Source: Brachionus manjavacas (lineage: Eukaryota; Rotifera; Eurotatoria; Ploima; Brachionidae). Taken from it: a DNA stretch of 64,000 nucleotides. Numbering within the stretch: the stretch's first letter is position 1; each line of letters begins with the position of its first letter. Location of the stretch: positions 992,001-1,056,000 of the forward strand of contig JAHQIY010000003.1 of NCBI GenBank assembly GCA_019054805.1, read 5' to 3'. Below the pieces are notes generated by a model. That model saw nothing but the letters and a program-made list of their open reading frames with translations. It had not been told where the DNA came from and searched no databases. The position numbers and the translations under genes are program-made. Of the stretch, positions 28,589-39,087 are shown one piece after another.

Positions 28589-29409
28589 TTAATTTTTTTT
28601 ACCTGAGTTGTTGATTTCTTTGGTCTTCCTCGTTTTCTTGGTAAAACCTACTGTAGCTTCTACTGTAGCTTCTACTGAAGCTTCTACTGTAGCTTCTACT
28701 GAAGCTTCTACTGTAGCTTCTACTGAAGCTTCTACTGAAGCTTCTACTGTAGCTTCTACTGAAGCTTCTACTGTAGCTTCTACTGAAGCTTCTACTGTAG
28801 CTTCTACTGTAGCTTCAGCAACATATGCTTTCTCAATGACTGAATCGCTAGGAGGCTCTTGTTCGACAACTGCTTGCTCGAGATTGGATTCATATTCTGA
28901 ACTGCACAAATCACAATCATTTTGGTAAAACAAAGCTGCTTCATTTTGATAAAAAAAAGTCTGTAACTTCCTTACTTTTTTTAAGATCCCGAACGTTTAT
29001 TTGTGCCGGACCGTAGTTATCTTTACGTATAATAGCCAGATAATTACTTAACGTTTTGATTTGTGGTTGTTGTAGTCCATCATGATCGAGTGCTCTAAGT
29101 TGGGCCTTTAGAGTTTTTATTTTCATTTCGAAGTAGCGCTTGATCTGCTTTTTTATTTCTGTTGGTATACCTCTTTCAGATTTGTCCTTGTGCTCAGTTT
29201 ATCATCAGAAGTAAGGGGATAATAAGCCATTGAACCGCAGCTCGACAATCGAGCGAACAGAGGAAATAATAGCAAACAGTGTCAATTCGTTTGCGCTTGT
29301 ATTGGTATTTCCATAAGTTGGTATCGTGGCTAAACATCTTCTTTGTCTATATCGAGCATTGTGTCCTGTTCATTGAAATTGGGAATTACTGATTCAGTGC
29401 TAGACATTT
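28589..29409 (-). pseudogene. FLYWCH-type MULE transposase N-terminal region joined to a repeat-coded tail
   Basis: The start ATG is at about 29409 (MSSTESVIPNFNEQDTML). A broken FLYWCH-like region (YYFLCSLDCRAAVQ) and, in another frame, SERGIPTEIKKQIKRYFEMK follow. Next is KTLKAQLRALDHDG..QPQIK and IRKDNYGPAQINVRDLKK, the N-terminal linker seen in many animal MULE proteins. After one more shift (about 28935) comes an acidic segment and about 14 units alternating EATV and EASV, ending FTKKTRKTKEINNSGKKN. The DDE domain is missing. Confidence 0.55.
28648..28817. repeat. 12-bp coding minisatellite
   Basis: About 14 copies of GCTTCTACTGTA / GCTTCTACTGAA alternate in tandem. The period of 12 keeps the minus-strand frame open, encoding EATV and EASV repeats. 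The plus strand is also open (VAST/EAST), an expected by-product of a period divisible by three. Confidence 0.9.
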
Positions 29410-29429
29410 TTTATTTCTTTTCGATATTT

Positions 29430-29795
29430 TCGTTTATCTGTACCGAGCTAAAGCTCCTACAGAATAAATTTAAAAAAAAAGAAGAAAATTAAAAAATTAA
29501 AATAAAGTAATATAAAATAAAATAAAAATAAAAAAGAAGTATAATATAAAGTTTAAATGATATAAGTTAGAAAGTAGATAAATATTAAAATTAAAATTAG
29601 ATAAATTTTGATAAAGACTAACAGAATACATATTTTTAAATATTTGATGATTCAGGATAAAAGTAAGAAATAGAAAGATAGACATTACACAATGGAGTCG
29701 GGTATTCAACATACCTTGATTCAAAACCCCCTTTATATTCATCAACCAGCTTGACAACTAATGGAACAGAATGAAGCAGTCCTCCCATTCGGTAT
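29430..29795 (-). mobile_element. LINE 3' end with hairpin (copy 1 of 3)
   Basis: ATCTGTACCGAGCTAAAGCT at 29437 (inverse of the GGAGC-TTTA-GCTC hairpin) is followed on the right by an A-rich UTR and the end of ORF2 (minus-strand frames near 29690-29760 with shifts). Confidence 0.65.
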
Positions 29796-29819
29796 TTTAC
29801 CTTCTCTTCCTTTAGAGAA

Positions 29820-30200
29820 AATTTTAAGTTTATTTATTTATTTGTTATTTATTTATTTATTAACTGTACCTAGCTAAAGCTCCTTCAGAATAAAAATAAA
29901 AAATAAAAATTAAGTTAAGTAAAATAAAATCAAAAAATAAAAATAAAAATAAAAATATGAATAAAGTTTGTAAGAGTTAATAACCTGGAATAAAAAAATA
30001 GATTGTTTATTTATTTATTTGTTTTCTGTACCGAGCTAGGGCTCCTTCAGAATAAATTAAAAAATCAAAATCAAAATTAAAAAAAAAAAATTGAAGTAAA
30101 TAAAATGAGATATAAAAAATCAAAATAAAGTAAATAAGCTAAAAACTTTTGAACAAAATATATGACATCTAAATTTTTGTACTTGACATATTAAATAAAT
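29820..30200 (-). repeat. Two further LINE 3' ends in tandem
   Basis: At about 29866 (CTGTACCTAGCTAAAGCTCC) and 30022 (CTGTACCGAGCTAGGGCTCC), each preceded on the left by TTTATTTATTT tail repeats. Each is cut off within the A-rich UTR, so both are extreme 5' truncations. Confidence 0.65.
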
Positions 30201-30524
30201 ATATGACGAATCTTTTTTCATTTGATATTTTATTATTGATATGACAATTAATTTTTTATTTGACGCTTCAATATCAATCCTTTTTTTCAAGTTTTTTTAT
30301 TTATCATCATATTTTAGATATTAAATGATCTGGAAACAAAATCTCAATCAAATTAAATTTTATATCTCCAATTTAATAGAAATTAAAAATTTTTTAATAA
30401 ATCTTAGTGTTCGTAGCTTTCAATTTTTTTACTGTATTTAGCCGAATAAAAGCGGCTTAAAAAGAGTAAAATTTTTCCATTAGTGATTCTTGATTAATTT
30501 ATTTTTACATCAATTTTTGCAAGA

Positions 30525-33500
30525 ATGGTAAACATTTTCACTAAATTAAAATATTTCGATGCGTACCCTAAGCCATTGGAAGATTTCAGAATAAAAACAC
30601 TCAGTGGAGCGCTAATTACTTCCGCCACAACCATTTTAGTCTTTATTTTGTTCATTTATGAATGGATTTCATATATGTCAATAGAAATAAATCAAGAGTT
30701 GTTCGTAGACTTGACACGGAATCAAAAATTGACTATAAACTTGGACATTACATTTCCTCACCTTCACTGCTCTTTACTTAGTCTGGACGCAATGGACATT
30801 AGTGGAGAACATCAAAATGATGTAATCAAAGGTCTTAAGAAAATAAGATTAGATAAAAGTGGAGAGATTATCAACGACATTACTCAGAAAATTTCGTCAA
30901 CCACGTCAACTACGGTTTCTTCTATTATCGGCAACAATTCTTTGGGTTTTCCTAAATGTTTGAGTTGCTATGGAGCAGAGTCTTCTAATATACAATGTTG
31001 TAATACCTGCGACGATGTGAGAATTGCCTATAGGCAAAAAAACTGGCACTTTAGTCCATTTGAAATAGAACAATGCAAAGAAACTTTGAGTGAGGCAAGT
31101 CGAAATGTTCAGGCATCAGTCAGAAGTGAAGACATTGAGACTATTAAACGATTAATTGCGTCAAATGAAGGGTGCAAATTACAGGGACACCTTGAAGTAA
31201 ATAAAGTAGCAGGAAATTTTCACATAGGTAATTTAATTCTTGCATACTAAAAAGTGTTGTAAATAAAAAGCGTTTGAGTTTACTTTTGAATAATTTGTTT
31301 AAAAGTCACAAGTCTCGAGTCAAGTCCAAGTCCGGACTTTTTTTTCACGATGAATATCATGACTAGAAAAATTCTTAAAGTATTTTAAAATAATAAATTG
31401 TCTTGATCTTGATGACTCGAAGTTAAGTCAATTTTTTCTCCGGTTTTAAAAATTTTTCAAATACAGTAGTGATTTGGTACTTGTGTTTTTACGTAAATTT
31501 ACCTAAGTAAAATTACGTAATTGAAAATTAAAATGGTTTGAAATGAGTAAAAGAAATTTATTTTCTCTCAAGATCCAAAAGATGAAGAAGATGTAATTAA
31601 AGCAATTTTCAAATTTAATAAAATCTTAGCTGAGGAGAAATGCATGAGTTACATCAAGCACCTTAAAAAGGCAAAAAAATAATAATTACGTTAATTTACG
31701 CAATATTACGTGATTTTACGTAAAAACAAAAATGCCAGAAATTGACCATTTTTTGATAATTTTTGAATAAATTTTAAAAATTTAAAAAAACCATTGAAAT
31801 TTTATTAAAAAAATAATTTATCAAATTTTACTTTTTTTACGTAAATTTACGTAAAAACCTTTTTCTGAAATGGTAAAAATGGTCAAAAATATTAAAAAAA
31901 AATAGTAAAAATTTTTTACTTGATAAAATTTAAATTAAAAAAATTAATGATTTGACAGATCTCCGTTTTTTTTCGACCACTTTAGGTAAAATCTTTATCA
32001 AAAAATTTGCTTTTATGGAATTATTTTATCAATTAGGTTTCTTTTTTTTACCTTTTTAGGGTGCTTGATTTAACTCATGCATTTCCCCTCATCTAAGATA
32101 TTATTAAATTTGAAAATTGCTTTAATTACATCTTCTTCATCTTTTGGATCTTGAGAGAAAATAAATTCCTTTAACTCATTCCAAACCATTTCAATCGGAT
32201 TCAAATCAGGAGAACTAAAAAAAACATTTTTTTGAAATCTTTTCTTACCCATTTTATTCCATTTCTTTCAAAGTAATCATGGCATTTCTTCAAATGGATC
32301 TACTAAATTTCGCGGTATTATTTTCTAAGATTTATTTGATAATAGCATTTTATTAATAGCAAATATTTTTTAAGCTTTTAAAAAAAAATATGACAGCCGA
32401 ATTGTACAAAGAGATTTGGCTGAATATTTAAATTTGATTTCAATTTTAAGTTGCACCAAGATAATGACCCAAGACAAACGTCTGCGATTTGTCATAATTA
32501 CTTGGAAAAGAATGGAATAAAATGGGTAGGAAAGATTGAAATGGTCTGGAATGAGTTAAAGAAATTTATTTTCTCTCAAGATCCAAAAGATGAAGAAGAT
32601 GTAATTAAAGCAATTTTCAAATTTAATAATATCTTAGCTAAAACAAGTATCAAGTATCAAATCACAACTGTAAATGTTCCTGTTTTTCCATGTAAGAAAT
32701 TATTCAGGAACGGAAGATCACGAAAATTTTCGCCTAATTCTCAACTACTGTCAAAGCTTTTTTCAAGTCATTTTCACTTATTATTATTATTTATTAAAAT
32801 TTAAGTCCCATTGAAAAAAGTCAAATTCAAAAAAGTTATTATAAAAAATTGAATAAGATAAAAATCCTATTCAAGGCAATCGAGAGAATATTACCTGTAT
32901 TGCAGGAACAATTAATTTTTGTCAAGGATTATCGAGATTTTGGGGCATGTTGAAGTTTGTGATCAAAACTTTATATCAAATTGCTCATTTTATATTTAAT
33001 AATAAATTTCCTTGAACACTTGGAAAATTTAAGTGTGACACTTGGTCTTTACACTTGAACACTTGAAAAATTTAAGTGTGGCATTACTAAAATAACATTA
33101 TAGGCTATTTTAAAATTAATTTTACCAGTACAAAAATGTCAAAAAAATTATTTACATACGGTGTCGTGGAAAAAGAAAGCTAGAATCGAGAATTAGAGAT
33201 AAATTAACAAAACCAAACTAAATAAAATAAAATAAATTTATTTATTTTTTATTTTTTATAATTTCTCGATGCTTAAATCAAAGATTTTTTTCTAATAAAT
33301 GTATATAAATAAATGTATTTTTTTCAAAATAGGGAGTCTGGAAGAATTTGGACTCCAAAATTCTTTTGTTGATTTATGAAGCTCTGTTTGATCTCTAATT
33401 AGATCCAAAAACATTTGCTTTTCATGGCTAATTTTTTCAATGTTGGTGAGTCGAGTTCTATCGGCATTCGTCTCATAGGCCCTTGAATTAATAAACGCTC

Positions 33501-36500
33501 TAAAGACCCGGTTTTCTCTATTTTCGTAAACCCTAGCTTGCTAGGAACGATCAGCTTCGAAATTTTGCGTTTTGGAGCCCAAATTCTTCCAGACTCCCTA
33601 TTTTGAGCTCAGTAGCGAAAAAATCGTTTTCAATTCCAGCGTTTTCTGCATCTGTTGAAAGATATTTTAGTATTTGTGGAATTGTCAGCAGTAAAAGAAA
33701 TCAAAATATAAAATCTAAAAACTTTATATGTAAGACTGTATTAAAAGTAAATGTGGATTTATTCTAAAAAACTTAACTAAAAATACTTTTAATATTACAA
33801 TTTATTTTTTTTAATTAAATTACTTTATTATTCAAAAAAATCATTTATTTAAGCATCGAGAAATTATAAAAAATAATAAATAAATAAATTTATTTTATTT
33901 TATTTAGTTTGGTTTTGTTAATTTATCTCTAATTCTCGATTCTAGCTTTCTTTTTCCACGACACCGTATGTAAATAATTTTTTTGACATTTGTAATGCCG
34001 ATGTATGGGTTTTTTCCTGACAATGAGACTGATATGTGTAGAGTTATTAAAATGATATTATGCGGGTGCTTTTCCCTAAACTTGCTATTTTAGATTTCGA
34101 TGTTTTTACCTATAAATTTGCTTCTAAGAGTCGTTTGAATAATTTTTCTAAGTCGACAAGGTGTTGCTCAAACGTTTTTGAGAAAGTTAAGATATCATCT
34201 ATATATGCTGTTGAATTTTCCAGATCGGTTAATACCAGTTCCATTATTCTTTGAAATGTTGCTCCGGCGTTACATAGTCCGAAAGGCATCATCTTGAATG
34301 AAAACAAACCTCGGCTGCATATGAATGATGTTATTTGCTTTGCTCTATCACTCATTCTTATCTGCCAATATCCTGATGTGCAGTCTAGGGACGTAAAAAT
34401 TTTAGACCCATTCAATTTGTTTAATTTTGATTCAATGTTTGGCATTGGGAAGCAATCTTTTACAGTAACCAAATTTAATTTTCGGTAATCCACACAAAAC
34501 CTCTCCGATCCATCTTGTTTTTTAACCAGTACAATTGGTGAAGCCCAATCACTGTTAGATTGTTCTATGATATTCATTTTTAACATTCTGTCGATACACT
34601 CATTAACTATTTTTTCTTTTGAAAATGGTATCATATATGAGCGTTGTTTGATCGATTGTTCGCTTGTAAGCTGAATATCGTGATAGCCGTATTTTGGATT
34701 TACCATGCCTATATCCTCATCGTTTCTTGAAAAACACTGCCAGTATTTGTCGATCAATGTTTTTAAACTGTCTATCTGATCGCTTGAAAGAGATTGATCC
34801 TTAAATTGCATTACTGAGCTAGGTTTCCATGGTTTCTGATCGGGTGATGCTCTAATTGTACAAATTTCCTCAACTTTCAAATCATTAGAAATAAATTTGC
34901 AAAGATCTTTTTGATTCTTAATTTCTTCCACAATTGAACATACTGATAGTTTGCCTAAAATTGTGAATGGTCTTATTGTCTGTTTTATTGGAGTCAAATT
35001 CTCCAGGAGTATTTCTATCTCTTCATCTGTATTTACTATAGACTCACTGACTTTAAACCTGCCCTGACATTCCACAATTGCATTTAAACCATGTATCGGA
35101 CTTTCAGGCTTGAATCGGTATGTCACATTGCTAAATGGTTCAATTGTGAAGGTATTCTTTGAAAGGATAAGCTGACAAATGGTTGGTCTATTTGACTTAA
35201 TTTTAATTTTTCCTTCCGACGAAATTAATTGATTTGTTTCAAAATCAATTTTAAATTTATGTTTTCTAAGAAAATTTACTCCAATAATGACATCATGTGA
35301 CAAATTCTTTCCAATTACGAATTTGTTTGTAAATTTTTTATTTCCGATTTTCAGCTCAAGTTCCGTTTCTCCAACCACTTCCAACGGTGTACCGTTCGCT
35401 GTGATCCATTTTTTTCGATTAAGATCTTTTATTTCTGTGAATTTTGAGGTGTAGTAACTATTGAAATAATCAAAACTAATAAATGATGTAAAAGCCCCTG
35501 TGTCGATCAAACATTCCGAAACTTTTCCGTTGATTTCAATTTCGACGCCTGTGGAAACATTGGTTGTAAAAATGTCGCTTAAAATTTCATATTTGTTTAT
35601 GTTTAGGGATTCAAATTGTTCAGCCGTGTTCTCTCCTCCAAAGAATCGGCTTTTACTTGTTTAAATTACAATTTCTTTTTATATGACCAGTTTTTCCACA
35701 TTTGTAACAAACACTGGATTTCATTCTACAACTTGCGTTGGTGTGGTCATCCCTTTTGCAAATCGAACAATAGAGTTTCTTATTGTACAGCTTATCTCCT
35801 GTATTTTCAAACCTGACAGCTTTTGTTGGCTTCGCTTCCAAATATTTTTTGTATTGAAAACAGTCAGCCGTAAAATGGTTTTTCCCACAAAAAATGCATT
35901 CTTTGTTAATTGGCGATTTTTTCCCCACTGAATCTGAATTAGACTTTACAGCGTTTACTTGTTCCCCAATAGTATCGAATGTTTCATTTCTTCTCCCTAT
36001 GCATTTTTCAATCTGTTTTGCATTTTTCCAGACCATTTCGAATTCCTTTGATTTTTCCGTAACAATTTGTTTTTTGACTTCCATTTCTGTACCATCAATA
36101 AAAACTTCTGTTAAATGTTTTTCTACTTCCTTCTTGTCTTCTTCACTTAGTTCACGCATATAATTAAGTAGTCTGTGACCAAATTGTTCTACATCTTCAT
36201 CTGGTCTTTGTTTTGCACTGTAAAATTCTATCTTTACGTTTTTTGGTCTATATGAGGCTGAAAGATTTTTGATCAAATGGTCTTTAATTGATCTATAATC
36301 TTTCCTATTTGTCATCAATTTAAATTTCTCTAGTGCCAATCCTTCTAATAGACCCACTACTTCGTGATGACGTTCCTCATCTTCCCATCGTGAAGTTTGT
36401 AGCTCAAATCGTTCAAACCAGTCTCGTACGTTCTGAGTTCCATTTCTCAACGTTTCTATTCTGATCGACCGATTCAAAATGGCAAACCTGTACAGAGTTT

Positions 36501-38536
36501 CTGCGTCAAGTTCTTTGGTATTTTTCTTAGGTACCATTTTTCCTACTCTGACATCCTCTTTTTCTTCCTCATCCTCCATTGGATCCACAAACTCCTCTTC
36601 GATGTCGTCACCAGTTTTCCCAACTAAATTAGCGTTCGCCTCAATCATTAACGCCAATTTCCTCATTTCGCCGTCCACTCCAATATTTTTGATGATAAAA
36701 CGTTTAATTGCCTCATTTGCTATTGTATTTAGTTCTGTAGAATTTGATTCAATAGTATATTTGCTTAACTGGTCAATCCATTCTTCAACAGTTTCACCGG
36801 TCATATTAGCTGATGCTAAAATTTCGACCAGCCCAGCTCTTAATTTTTTGAAATTTTTTATGGAATCAGCCGTAAAACCTCTTTTCTTGCTGCAATTTAG
36901 AACATTTGTCCACGCATCAATAGCCGCTTCAATGGTTATTTCTTCCATTTTGCTTGTTTTCACTGCTTCGCTCATTTGCCAGCACTGCTGTCACCAATTA
37001 TGTAATGCCGATGTATGGGTTTTTTCCTGACAATGAGACTGATATGTGTAGAGTTATTAAAATGATATTATGCGGGTGCTTTTCCCTAAATACCTTAACA
37101 AATCCCTATGAGACTTATGCAGCCCCGTATGGATGACTTATTCAGCCAGAGCCTAGAACCAATCAGTTGGTTCTGTTTATAGTCTGTTGGTCAGCAACCG
37201 ACTTGAACTAACTTTTCCAGCTGGTTCCGATTATAGAGTCACCTATTCGGCAGCTCTTCGAAGCAGTAAGCCTACTACTTCTATCTTTTGATATTTATCG
37301 AAATATCCAAAAGATTCGAGTTCTTGTTCAGAACTCTGGATGACTTATTCAGCCTTCCTTTAGTTTAACGAGAGACTTAAAACCTAAGCCGCTCGGATAG
37401 AACAAGTAAAAGAAAAGGTTAAGTTTATTTTTGATAAATATTCTTTATTTCAAATACTGTAATATGTTATGAAAAAAATTAAAAGTTATATTTATGTTAA
37501 AATATTAAAATAACGAATGAAGTAATTTTCTTCAACTTTTAAACACATAAAATAAAAATAAATAAAATTAAATTAAAACAAATAAAAGTCGGGGAACATC
37601 TTCATTACACATTTTTGTACTGGTAAAATTAATTTTAAAATAGCCTATAATGTTATTTTAGTAATGCCAAATCTTGAATCTTGTGACATGGCTGATATTG
37701 AATTTTAATCAATTGCTCAATTAAATTCTAAAATTTTCTTGAATTAAATTAAAAAACTTTAATTTTAAATAGAAACCTGATTTTTTTATTTTAAATAAAT
37801 TAAATTATTTGCTCAAATTGCCAATTAACAACGCTTATATAAAATAAAATAGTGGTAAAATATTTATTTAGCTCCAGGTATAAGCTATCAACATGAACAT
37901 ATGGTAATTTTTTTGTTCATTGTCAAATCAGTAAAATTTAAAAGTTTTTCCTAGCATGTTCATGATATAAAAAACATGCCGATAGATAAATTTAACACAG
38001 CTCATTATTTTGACGTTTTCTCTTTTGGCGATGAGTATCCAAATCAATTTAATCCTTTGGAGAGAAGAAATTTTAAGCCAAAAGAAAAATTGGAAGATGG
38101 TAAAACAGTTGATTCAATGATCAACAATGTGTTCGATTTTGGAATATTTCAAATTTTTCAAAACAGCCTTTTTGATGAAGCTAATGACCGCGGAGATTCT
38201 ATTAGCTACAGCTATTTTCTAAAAGTTGTTCCAACTACCTATGAGTATCTGAATGGCAGAATAGTTAATAATACCTTTCAGTATTCAGTTACTAGATCAA
38301 CTAAGTTAATTACAGGTGGGAATATTTTTGGTTCACAATTACCGGGAATTTTCGTAAATTATGAGTTATCTCCCATAATGATCAAGTACAGAGAAAGGTC
38401 CAAATCATTTGTTCATTTTATTACTGGATGCTGTGCAATTGTTGGTGGGCTTTTTACTATTGCTGGCTTGGTTGACACTTTTGTTTTTCGCTATCGAAAC
38501 ATTCTGAAAAAACAACAAATGAATAAGTTGACTTAA
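30525..38536 (+). CDS. ERGIC3: ERGIC3, endoplasmic reticulum-Golgi intermediate compartment protein 3
   Basis: Three exons: 30525-31227, 37872-37903 and 37955-38536, all GT-AG with matching phases, giving 438 residues. The N-terminus LKYFDAYPKPLEDFR followed by a membrane helix at about 28-48 is the ERGIC/Erv46 signature. The luminal part carries NLDITFPHLHC, LDAMDISGEHQ, the Cys cluster CLSCYGAE..CCNTCDDVR (about 145-166) and GHLEVNKVAGNFHI. Exon 2 gives APGISYQHEHM. Exon 3 has HVHDIKNM, SYFLKVVPTTYEY, LPGIFVNYELSP and the second membrane helix (TGCCAIVGGLFTIAGLVD), ending in a short cytoplasmic tail. Erv46-type proteins cycle in COPII/COPI vesicles as cargo receptors with Erv41. It is about 55 residues longer than the human protein because of Ser/Thr-rich and RNVQASVR insertions. 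Intron 1 is 6.6 kb and holds a Tc1 element and a nested gypsy element. AATAAA lies near 38554. Confidence 0.93.
31290..31345. repeat. AAGTC-rich hAT-like fragment
   Basis: GTTTAAAAGTCACAAGTC and CAAGTCCAAGTCCGGACTTT match the end region of the 11769-12075 element. Only one end is present. Confidence 0.45.
31545..31682 (+). pseudogene. Tc1 transposase C-terminal fragment, copy 1
   Basis: Reads KKFIFSQDPKDEEDVIKAI then FKFNKILAEEKCMSYIKHLK and stop. The upstream MVWNE part has stops. It continues further to the true C-terminus than the other two copies. Confidence 0.65.
32070..32252 (-). pseudogene. Tc1 transposase C-terminal fragment, copy 2
   Basis: Reads SSPDLNPIEMVWNELKEF, the highly conserved block before the last catalytic acidic residue of Tc1-type DDE transposases (SPDLNPIE), then SQDPKDEEDVIKAIFKF. 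It is on the opposite strand to copies 1 and 3. Confidence 0.8.
32451..32670 (+). pseudogene. Tc1 transposase DDE fragment, copy 3
   Basis: Begins HQDNDPRQTSAICHNYLE, the second catalytic Asp block (QDNDPxHTS, here with Gln for His), then KNGIKWV. It jumps straight to IEMVWNELKKF, so the SSPDLNP section is deleted. The open frame runs on to 32804, beyond the element's right end, into unrelated sequence. Confidence 0.75.
33078..33990. mobile_element. Foldback/MITE split by the gypsy element
   Basis: Left arm 33082-33280 begins GGCATTACTAAAATAACATT. The inverse of its inner part is at 33848-33990, and of its outer part at 37610-37672, after the gypsy insertion. A second inverted pair (GGGAGTCTGGAAGAATTTGG near 33332, inverted near 33580-33603) lies in the middle, suggesting a third element. 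Confidence 0.7.
33991..34077 (-). repeat. Truncated 3' LTR
   Basis: TGTAATGCCGATGTATGGG through GCTTTTCCCTAAA is identical in extent to the outer part of the 37001 LTR. At 34078 it passes directly into reverse-transcriptase-derived sequence, marking a deletion junction. Confidence 0.85.
34110..35640 (-). pseudogene. gypsy pol: protease and reverse transcriptase, cut short
   Basis: The frame is open from near the gag stop to 34110. It carries the aspartic protease triad region (LIDTGAFTSF), then a linker and a Ty3-type reverse transcriptase with SPIVLVKKQDGSERFCVDYR, LDCTSGYWQI, MPFGLCNAGATFQ and the catalytic YIDD box. A TAG stop follows LLEANL; the next residues in the same frame still look like pol (VKTSKSKIASLG) before the LTR junction. 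RNase H and integrase are gone, so this copy cannot be autonomous. Confidence 0.88.
35653..36975 (-). CDS. gypsy gag, intact open frame
   Basis: A 440-residue frame starting 26 bp inside the 5' LTR boundary. After an acidic helical N-terminal half there is a capsid-like stretch with SYRPKNVKIEFYSAKQRPDE and FGHRLLNYMRELS. The last ~75 residues contain CX2CX3-4HX4C zinc knuckles: CIFCGKNHFTADC, CSICKRDDHTNASC and CYKCGKTGHIKRNC. Three knuckles fit a Ty3/gypsy nucleocapsid. The frame shifts to pol just after the stop. A TGGTGACAGCAGTG stretch between LTR and gag is the likely primer binding site. Confidence 0.85.
   Translation of the reverse strand: MSEAVKTSKMEEITIEAAIDAWTNVLNCSKKRGFTADSIKNFKKLRAGLVEILASANMTGETVEEWIDQLSKYTIESNSTELNTIANEAIKRFIIKNIGVDGEMRKLALMIEANANLVGKTGDDIEEEFVDPMEDEEEKEDVRVGKMVPKKNTKELDAETLYRFAILNRSIRIETLRNGTQNVRDWFERFELQTSRWEDEERHHEVVGLLEGLALEKFKLMTNRKDYRSIKDHLIKNLSASYRPKNVKIEFYSAKQRPDEDVEQFGHRLLNYMRELSEEDKKEVEKHLTEVFIDGTEMEVKKQIVTEKSKEFEMVWKNAKQIEKCIGRRNETFDTIGEQVNAVKSNSDSVGKKSPINKECIFCGKNHFTADCFQYKKYLEAKPTKAVRFENTGDKLYNKKLYCSICKRDDHTNASCRMKSSVCYKCGKTGHIKRNCNLNK
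37001..37609 (-). repeat. 5' LTR of the gypsy element
   Basis: Bounded by TGTAATG and CATTACA. The outer 77 bp are duplicated at 33991-34077. It contains the AAC/TTGGTTC-rich stretch at 37140-37250. Confidence 0.85.
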
Positions 38537-39085
38537 ATCAATGGTTTATTTAAAATAAAAATTAAAGATTATCACTTTTTTTTTTCGTGTGATAAAAAAC
38601 GTTCATTCTATCAAAATATTCAATATTTGGATTATTTTTAAAATTTTTAAAAAATGGTTTAAATTGAGAGTTCTTTAGAAAAGATCCATTTGAAAAAAAT
38701 TTAACTTCTGAAAGTCTGAAATTTAACTTTTGAATAAATTTTAATAAATTGAAAAATTAAAAAATTTATTTTTCTAAAGATTGGTCAATGATTAATTAAG
38801 TTTGAGTATTTTGTAACAAAAATTTTTCACAAGTAAATAAAAAATCTAACCAAACACCACTTTGTTTATTTTTGACTTGGAATTCGTAATCAACGTGCTG
38901 TGAAAACCAAAATTTTAAATTTTTTAGGGGTTCAAAAATTGAATTTTAAACTAAATGAAATAACATGATTTTTTGAATTTATATGTATAAAATAAAGCTA
39001 AAATTCAAGAAAATAACACCAATTTTGTCTAGTATATTTAAAGGAAAGAAAAAATTGAGTCTTAAGTGATCCCTGGGACTACAAC
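38537..39085. other. Intergenic AT-rich stretch, nothing recognised
   Basis: Downstream of ERGIC3. Only A/T runs and the probable poly(A) signal near 38554 are seen. Confidence 0.5.
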
Positions 39086-39087
39086 GA

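Larger units (their letters stand above)
28370..29410 (-). mobile_element. MULE remnant with TGAC-iterated end
   Basis: The left end (28378-28570) begins GGGGGTGACTAAATTAATTG and repeats TGAC words. It aligns with the inverse of 61120-61290, including ACTAAACG(A/G)CTGACAAAT and ATTGAGATGAC. The minus-strand coding remnant follows from 28590 to 29406. The other end is missing: a LINE 3' end starts near 29430. Confidence 0.6.
31464..32670. mobile_element. Tc1/mariner element with rearranged transposase pieces
   Basis: Starts CAGTAGTGATTTGGTACTTG and ends AAGTATCAAATCACAACTG, with TA on both sides (31462-31463, 32671-32672). The same terminal family as 9205-10214, but this copy carries transposase sequence: plus-strand C-terminal pieces at about 31545-31682 and 32451-32640, and a minus-strand piece at 32070-32252. 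It lies in ERGIC3 intron 1. Confidence 0.8.
33991..37609 (-). mobile_element. Ty3/gypsy LTR retrotransposon, truncated
   Basis: A minus-strand element with a complete 5' LTR (37001-37609), gag, protease and reverse transcriptase. RNase H, integrase and most of the 3' LTR are deleted: the left LTR keeps only 87 bp. Both ends are flanked by CATT, a 4-bp target duplication. It lies antisense in ERGIC3 intron 1, in the right arm of a foldback element. Confidence 0.88.

Noticed and set aside
28608..28928. Plus-strand 106-codon frame of VAST/EAST repeats
   Set aside because: It is the antisense reading of the 12-bp minisatellite. A period divisible by three opens frames on both strands, and only the minus strand continues into MULE-like sequence.
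32451..32804. Complete small gene of 117 codons
   Set aside because: Its first half is a deleted Tc1 transposase, and the frame crosses the element's right end at 32670 into unrelated intron.
34060..34254. Plus-strand frame in the gypsy pol region
   Set aside because: Antisense to a reverse transcriptase with all main motifs.
36479..37030. Plus-strand 183-codon Ser-rich frame
   Set aside because: It lies antisense to gypsy gag, which has zinc knuckles and a proper start after the LTR. The plus reading has no recognisable domain.
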